A DNA stretch of 46,236 bases from Candidatus Symbiothrix sp. GTDB lineage: Bacteria > Bacteroidota > Bacteroidia > Bacteroidales > Azobacteroidaceae. Made by a program: the position numbers and the translations under genes. Every line of letters begins with the position of its first letter. Position 1 is the first letter of the stretch. The notes below the pieces were generated by a model. That model saw nothing but the letters and a program-made list of their open reading frames with translations, did not search any database and was not told the origin of the DNA. Location of the stretch: the NCBI GenBank assembly GCA_031261285.1, contig JAISKM010000158.1, forward strand, positions 1 through 46,236, given 5' to 3'. Positions 43,363 to 46,236 of the stretch are shown here, in pieces.

Positions 43363-44349
43363 ATGAACAAGATATACCGGGCTTTCAGCCCTAAAAATAG
43401 GTGTGGGTATTCGTTACCATTACCCCAGGCGTTGCCTGGGGCTAGGTTATGTCGGGCTTTCAGCCCTTTTTTGCCGATATTTTTGTTCGTTTTGCTGTTG
43501 TTTCAATTTGGATGCAGCGAGGAGATTGTCGTGCCTGAAACGGAGACGGGCGTGACACTGTTGTTGGCGCCGTTGCGGGCGGCGACGGATGATGCGGATA
43601 ATTTGCCTGCCGAATACAACATTTTGAATTTGAGCATTTTTTTGACGGATGCGGGGTCGAATACGATTACGGATAAGTTTGTGAATCAGCCGTTTAGCGC
43701 GGCGACGGATGTTTCGATTATGAATTGTAAGTTGGTGAACCTGCCGACAGAATTGTCGGCACAACCTGCGAAAGACGTGTATGTGATTGCCAATTTCGAC
43801 AATGTTGCTGCGATGAATGCCGTGCAGACTGTGGACGACCTGAAAGCTTTGCAAACGCCAACTTTGGTGACACCCAATATTCTGACGACCGGTCGTGGAC
43901 TGCCCATGTTTGGCGAAACGGATGCCGTGGATTTCAGTACGGCAACGACCGATAATCCGCCTTCAGTGATGCTGATTCGCACGTGCGCTAAGATTCGGGT
44001 GACACTGACGTTTCCGGATGCCACCTGGGTCGGCACCGAAAATATGTTTGTGATTGAAAATGCGCCTGCTTACACCTATTTTGTACCAAACTCGTTCGCA
44101 CTGCCGTCAACAGCCTTTTTTGATTACCCGCGCATCATGTTCTCGCAAAATTCGCCGCAGGAATTTGTCAGCACGACTTATATTTACGAGTCCTCTACCC
44201 CACCCCGCTTACATCTCTACACCACCGTTAATGGCGTAGCGAAAGATTATTTGGCCAATTCAAATTTCCCGTTGCCCGTCCGCAACTATCTGTATGACAT
44301 TCAGATACAAATTTTGAAACCGCTGCCGACAACGAGCACAGCTAAATAA
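43363..44349 (+). CDS. fimbrillin-family accessory lipoprotein with repeat-coded N-terminus
   Basis: A 328-residue predicted lipoprotein, last gene of the fimbrial operon, one base after the preceding stop codon. The hydrophobic signal and lipobox are FLPIFLFVLLLFQFGCSEE (Cys51). Residues 5 to about 35 (YRAFSPKNRCGYSLPL, PQALPGARLCRAFSP) come from a palindromic repeat inserted in frame ahead of the signal's hydrophobic core. The mature part has fimbrillin traits: VTLLLAPLRAATDD, LNLSIFLTDAGSNTI, DVYVIANFDNVA, CAKIRVTLTFPDATW and the end PVRNYLYDIQIQILKP. It probably adds to the fimbria tip or base, like Mfa3 or Mfa4. The exact part played is unknown, and whether the extended signal still works is uncertain. 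Confidence 0.82.
   Translation: MNKIYRAFSPKNRCGYSLPLPQALPGARLCRAFSPFLPIFLFVLLLFQFGCSEEIVVPETETGVTLLLAPLRAATDDADNLPAEYNILNLSIFLTDAGSNTITDKFVNQPFSAATDVSIMNCKLVNLPTELSAQPAKDVYVIANFDNVAAMNAVQTVDDLKALQTPTLVTPNILTTGRGLPMFGETDAVDFSTATTDNPPSVMLIRTCAKIRVTLTFPDATWVGTENMFVIENAPAYTYFVPNSFALPSTAFFDYPRIMFSQNSPQEFVSTTYIYESSTPPRLHLYTTVNGVAKDYLANSNFPLPVRNYLYDIQIQILKPLPTTSTAK
43379..43466. repeat. composite palindromic repeat in the start of the accessory lipoprotein gene
   Basis: Two identical GGGCTTTCAGCCC palindromes (43379-43391 and 43454-43466) enclose a third, CCCCAGGCgttGCCTGGGG (43423-43441). The 88-bp block is in frame and stop-free. Confidence 0.85.
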
Positions 44350-44416
44350 CCGGTAGCCTTCTGCCAAACATTTTTGAGGTTATTTTTAGAAAATAACAAA
44401 AAATCTTTCAAAATAG

Positions 44417-44447
44417 TTGCACAATCCAAAAAAAATACTTTCCTTTG
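44417..44447 (+). promoter_or_regulatory. promoter of RNA leader copy 2 / FISUMP gene 2
   Basis: TTG (44417-44419), 20 bp, TTCCTTTG (44440-44447), one change from TAnnTTTG. The surrounding AAAATAGTTG is also found at the promoter of copy 3 (45761-45770). Confidence 0.6.
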
Positions 44448-44726
44448 CACTGTCATTCCCGCGCAGGCGGGAATCCCATACTATAATATGAATAAAAACG
44501 TAAAAAATATAGGTTTATGATAAAATAATGTGTTAAAACACACATTGTAAGACATTGGGGGAATATTCTGATTTTCGAAACTTCAACAATTTCAAAATAC
44601 ATCATGAATAAGACGGAGGCTTCGTGCTATAAAGCGCGGGCATTCTCATTTATTTGATGTATTAGGTAGTTGAAGACCTCGAAAATCGATAAATTGAGTT
44701 TGCCCGCCCTCCTTTTATGTGTGTAT
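44448..44726 (+). ncRNA. FISUMP-linked structured RNA leader, copy 2
   Basis: Same architecture as copy 1, with sequence changes that keep pairing. P1: 44536-44545 with ATGTGTGTAT 44717-44726 (9 of 10 paired). Rod: GATTTTCGA 44570-44578 / TCGAAAATC 44679-44687 (perfect), CTTCAAC 44581-44587 / GTTGAAG 44669-44675 (perfect), AATACATCA 44596-44604 / TGATGTATT 44655-44663 (perfect; copy 1 has CGCAACC/GGTTGCG here). Pseudoknot: GCGGGCA 44636-44642 / TGCCCGC 44701-44707 (all Watson-Crick; copy 1 has a wobble) and GGAGG 44615-44619 / CCTCC 44708-44712. The apical sequence GTGCTATAAAG and the flanking GCATTCTC are identical to copy 1. The start codon of FISUMP gene 2 is 60 nt downstream, as in copy 1. 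Structure seen by hand pairing; function inferred. Confidence 0.82.
44451..44478. repeat. REP-like palindrome at the 5' end of RNA leader copy 2
   Basis: GTCATTCCCGC / GCGGGAATCCC, a 7-8-bp stem around GCAG. It lies right after the -7 box, so it would be the first hairpin of the transcript. Copy 3 has an unrelated hairpin in the same place. Confidence 0.7.
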
Positions 44727-44786
44727 ACGAACGAGAAAAGGGCAAACAATTTTAATTAGAATTATTAATTTTAATTGTATAAGAAA

Positions 44787-45707
44787 ATGAAAAAAAGAAT
44801 TTTGTTTAGAGAATTGCGTGTTTCGACTACGCTCGACAGGACGTCTATCAAGTCCGCAATGACAGTTGCGTTAGCGATTGCCTGTGTTCTGGTAACTGGT
44901 AACTGTTCACTGGCTACTGCCCAAGTGGCCATTGGTGGCGACGGCACCGTCACGCCGGGCGCGTTGTTAGATTTATCACAGGCTACTGATGCCGGCGGCT
45001 TGTTGTTACCCCAAATTGTGAGTGCCGACACACTCACTGCTGTGTTAAGAAAGCCCGGCATGCTGGTTTACAACAAAACGGACGGAAAAATTTACGCTTA
45101 CAACGGTTCTGCCTGGAGTGCCGGCGGTAGTTCGGGAGGTGGAGGAGGCAGCGAACCGGAGCCTACGCCTTCACCAACATCTTGTAGTGGTTCGGTCATG
45201 GGTGTGTCCGGCAATCTTTATCCGATTGGTAGTTATCCTTATGCTCAAAACGATTTGAAAAACTTGTGTTGGACGCTAACCAACCTTAAAGAGGCTGGCG
45301 CGAGTTATACGTCTTATAATGGTAAGAGCGAGGTTCGTGGATATTATTACGGTAATAGCATTACACTTGATTCGCAGGAGGATTTCTGCGCTACTACTTT
45401 GGGTGGCGGCTGGCGTGTGCCTACCACGTCCGATTGGGAATTGCTCATTGCCGGTGCTGCTGATCTCGACTGGAATGAAATGAAAAACTGGTGCTGTGCA
45501 CCGGCAGCGTTAGCGGGATACATATTGAATAATAACGGTACTAGGTGGTATGAATCTTGGGATACAAAATCGGTCTATAGAGCCGCGTTGCGTGATGATA
45601 TGATTGTATTTGACCCCGATCTGGTCTTCGAGGGATGGGCATATGCATACTGGGCTTTCGCGAAACAATCCTTCTATGGGTCTGTGCGGTGTGTGAAGTC
45701 TTTGTGA
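44787..45707 (+). CDS. secreted FISUMP-domain protein 2, repeat inserted in the signal peptide
   Basis: A 306-residue secreted protein related to the one at 18239. ATG 44787 is preferred over an in-frame TTG at 44775. The hydrophobic core and cleavage region (VALAIACVLVTGNCSLATAQ) match protein 1 (FLVIGNCSLVTAQ), but about 16 extra residues (VSTTLDRTSIKSAMT) stand between the initial MKKRILF and the core, coded by a dispersed repeat. The mature protein has the shared N-terminal domain (VAIGGDGTVTPGALLDLS, GGLLLPQIV), a Gly-rich and EPEPTPSPT linker (about 113-132) in place of the Ig-like domain, and the FISUMP domain (NLCWTLTNLKE, RGYYYGNS, EDFCATTLGGGWRVPTTSDWELL, VRCVKSL). It is likely displayed or secreted, with a lectin-like binding fold. 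Confidence 0.87.
   Translation: MKKRILFRELRVSTTLDRTSIKSAMTVALAIACVLVTGNCSLATAQVAIGGDGTVTPGALLDLSQATDAGGLLLPQIVSADTLTAVLRKPGMLVYNKTDGKIYAYNGSAWSAGGSSGGGGGSEPEPTPSPTSCSGSVMGVSGNLYPIGSYPYAQNDLKNLCWTLTNLKEAGASYTSYNGKSEVRGYYYGNSITLDSQEDFCATTLGGGWRVPTTSDWELLIAGAADLDWNEMKNWCCAPAALAGYILNNNGTRWYESWDTKSVYRAALRDDMIVFDPDLVFEGWAYAYWAFAKQSFYGSVRCVKSL
44816..44863. repeat. dispersed repeat inside the FISUMP 2 signal-peptide region
   Basis: TCGACTACGCTCGA (44823-44836) is an imperfect palindrome; the block ends with TCCGCAATGAC, the inverse of the GTCATTGCGG start seen at 12535. It is in frame and absent from the equivalent place in FISUMP gene 1. Confidence 0.65.
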
Positions 45708-45766
45708 ATTTAACCCAGAAAAATAAATCTTTAGGATTGTGATTTTTTTTATTTTTTTAGAAAATA

Positions 45767-45798
45767 GTTGGTAGATTCTAAAAAAATGATTAATTTCG
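45767..45798 (+). promoter_or_regulatory. probable promoter of RNA copy 3
   Basis: GTTG (45767-45770), 20 bp, TAATTTCG (45791-45798), one change from TAnnTTTG. Position and flanks resemble the promoter of copy 2. Confidence 0.45.
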
Positions 45799-46077
45799 CA
45801 TCTGAATCTAAACAGGGTTAACGACTTCAACCCGTTTAGGAAAGACATTTTGGTTAAATGTATAGCATTTAAGATATTACTTTGATTTCGAAAATCTCCA
45901 ATTTTCAATGTCTTACAAAGTGATAGACAACAAATGCTTGCGTTCTTCGTTTGTATACAATAAAATTAGATACAACCAAGGGCGCAGGGCTGTTGTTTAT
46001 TTGTAAGACAGGTGTTTGCAGATACCTCGAAATCAGATAAAATTAACAGTTCCTGCGCCCTTTTTATGTTTAAATGT
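45799..46077 (+). ncRNA. FISUMP-linked structured RNA, copy 3 (diverged sequence, same fold plan)
   Basis: There is little primary sequence match to copies 1 and 2, yet the same parts occur in order. A 5' hairpin stands at 45808-45839 (CTAAAC/GTTTAG and GGGTT/AACCC). P1: GCATTTAA 45865-45872 / TTAAATGT 46070-46077. Rod: GATTTCGA 45884-45891 / TCGAAATC 46027-46034, GTCTTACAAA 45910-45919 / TTTGTAAGAC 46000-46009, ACAACA 45927-45932 / TGTTGT 45991-45996. Small apical hairpin: TTGTAT 45951-45956 / ATACAA 45970-45975. Pseudoknot: AGGGCGCAGG 45979-45988 / CCTGCGCCCT 46052-46061, ten Watson-Crick pairs. GTTTATTTG on the rod and CTTTTTATGT before P1 are shared with the other copies. It stands between FISUMP gene 2 and the right edge. 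Confidence 0.72.
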
Positions 46078-46108
46078 GCCGCCCGAAAAAAACACGGGAG
46101 GCAAAAAA

Positions 46109-46236
46109 ATGATTCCAAATGAAACATTCATGACAATAGGAGACACACAAGGGGATGATTATAGCGGATGGTCGGTAATAAAGCGACCCCGAAGGGGTCA
46201 TAAGTTTATAGCAATGATTTACATCCCATCCCCATA
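46109..46236 (+). CDS. possible start of a short open frame, cut by the right edge
   Basis: ATG 46109 opens a frame that stays open to the window end (MIPNETFMTIGDTQGDD, then YSGWSVIKRPRRGHK). It lies 31 nt after RNA copy 3, and GGGAGG stands about 6 bases ahead, which is uncommon here. It has no signal peptide and does not look like the start of a FISUMP protein. From about 46188 it runs through a probable dispersed palindromic repeat, so it may be non-coding. Low confidence. Confidence 0.2.
   Translation, partial: MIPNETFMTIGDTQGDDYSGWSVIKRPRRGHKFIAMIYIPSP
46188..46236. repeat. dispersed palindromic repeat at the right edge
   Basis: GACCCCgaaGGGGTC (46190-46204) followed by ATAAGTTTATAGCAATG and a C-rich stretch. 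Elements of this kind (a GACCCC palindrome followed by TTTATAGCAATG) are, from memory, common between genes in uncultured Bacteroidales. It is cut by the window end. Confidence 0.5.

Noticed and set aside
44787..45707. Diversity-generating retroelement with the FISUMP domain as variable target
   Set aside because: There is no reverse transcriptase, no template-like near-copy of the gene's 3' end and no accessory gene in the window. A more distant element cannot be excluded.
44448..46077. Integron-like attC sites flanking the FISUMP gene
   Set aside because: The structured elements are about 250 nt, have pseudoknots and their own promoters, and lack the short GTT-type core sites of attC. No integrase is visible.

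Overview
The window is chromosomal DNA of an uncultured member of the Bacteroidales (phylum Bacteroidota). Supporting signs are the phylum-type promoters (a TAnnTTTG -7 box with TTG/TTTG about 20 bp upstream), near absence of Shine-Dalgarno sites, cargo proteins with type IX secretion (T9SS) tails, a Porphyromonas-style Mfa fimbrial operon, a giant hybrid two-component regulator, the tRNA(Thr-Tyr-Gly-Thr)-tuf cluster, and FISUMP (Fibrobacter succinogenes major paralogous) domain proteins. The species cannot be fixed from the sequence.

Layout. 1-4403 (minus): a very long secreted repeat protein, open for the whole stretch and cut by the left edge. 4554-11454: glycerate kinase, GntP-type permease and a 1469-residue hybrid histidine kinase/response regulator in one run. 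11464-13378: ThiL-like kinase with changed active-site residues, then a TPM-domain protein. 13410-16327 (minus): a two-gene DUF3990 (ADP-ribosyltransferase-like) unit and an ABC-2 exporter whose permease is frameshifted. 16338-17908: a conserved lipoprotein and a HigA-like antitoxin without toxin. 17901-19497: a long structured RNA leader and FISUMP protein 1. 19524-21428: PurF-like amidotransferase. 21580-31258: two large T9SS cargo proteins, a phosphoesterase and a metzincin protease; the protease is split at a run of 11 G. 31293-32493: MalY/PatB lyase. 32516-34465: four tRNAs and tuf. 34563-39198: M20 deacylase (minus), then acyl-CoA synthetase and MscS channel. 39274-44349: fimbrial operon. 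44417-46236: second RNA leader with FISUMP protein 2, then a third RNA copy at the right edge.

The strongest new signal is the RNA. Copies at 17932-18178, 44448-44726 and 45799-46077 can all be folded into the same plan: a closing stem, a long rod-like hairpin, and a pseudoknot joining the rod's apical region to the strand just before the closing stem. Helices are kept while their sequences change. Copies 1 and 2 each end exactly 60 nt before the start codon of a FISUMP gene.

A second theme is short dispersed palindromic repeats. Several lie in frame inside genes (ABC permease, M20 deacylase, and the signal-peptide regions of three surface proteins), and one supplies the stop codon of the ABC ATPase. 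A third theme is possible on/off switching of a surface protease through the G tract.
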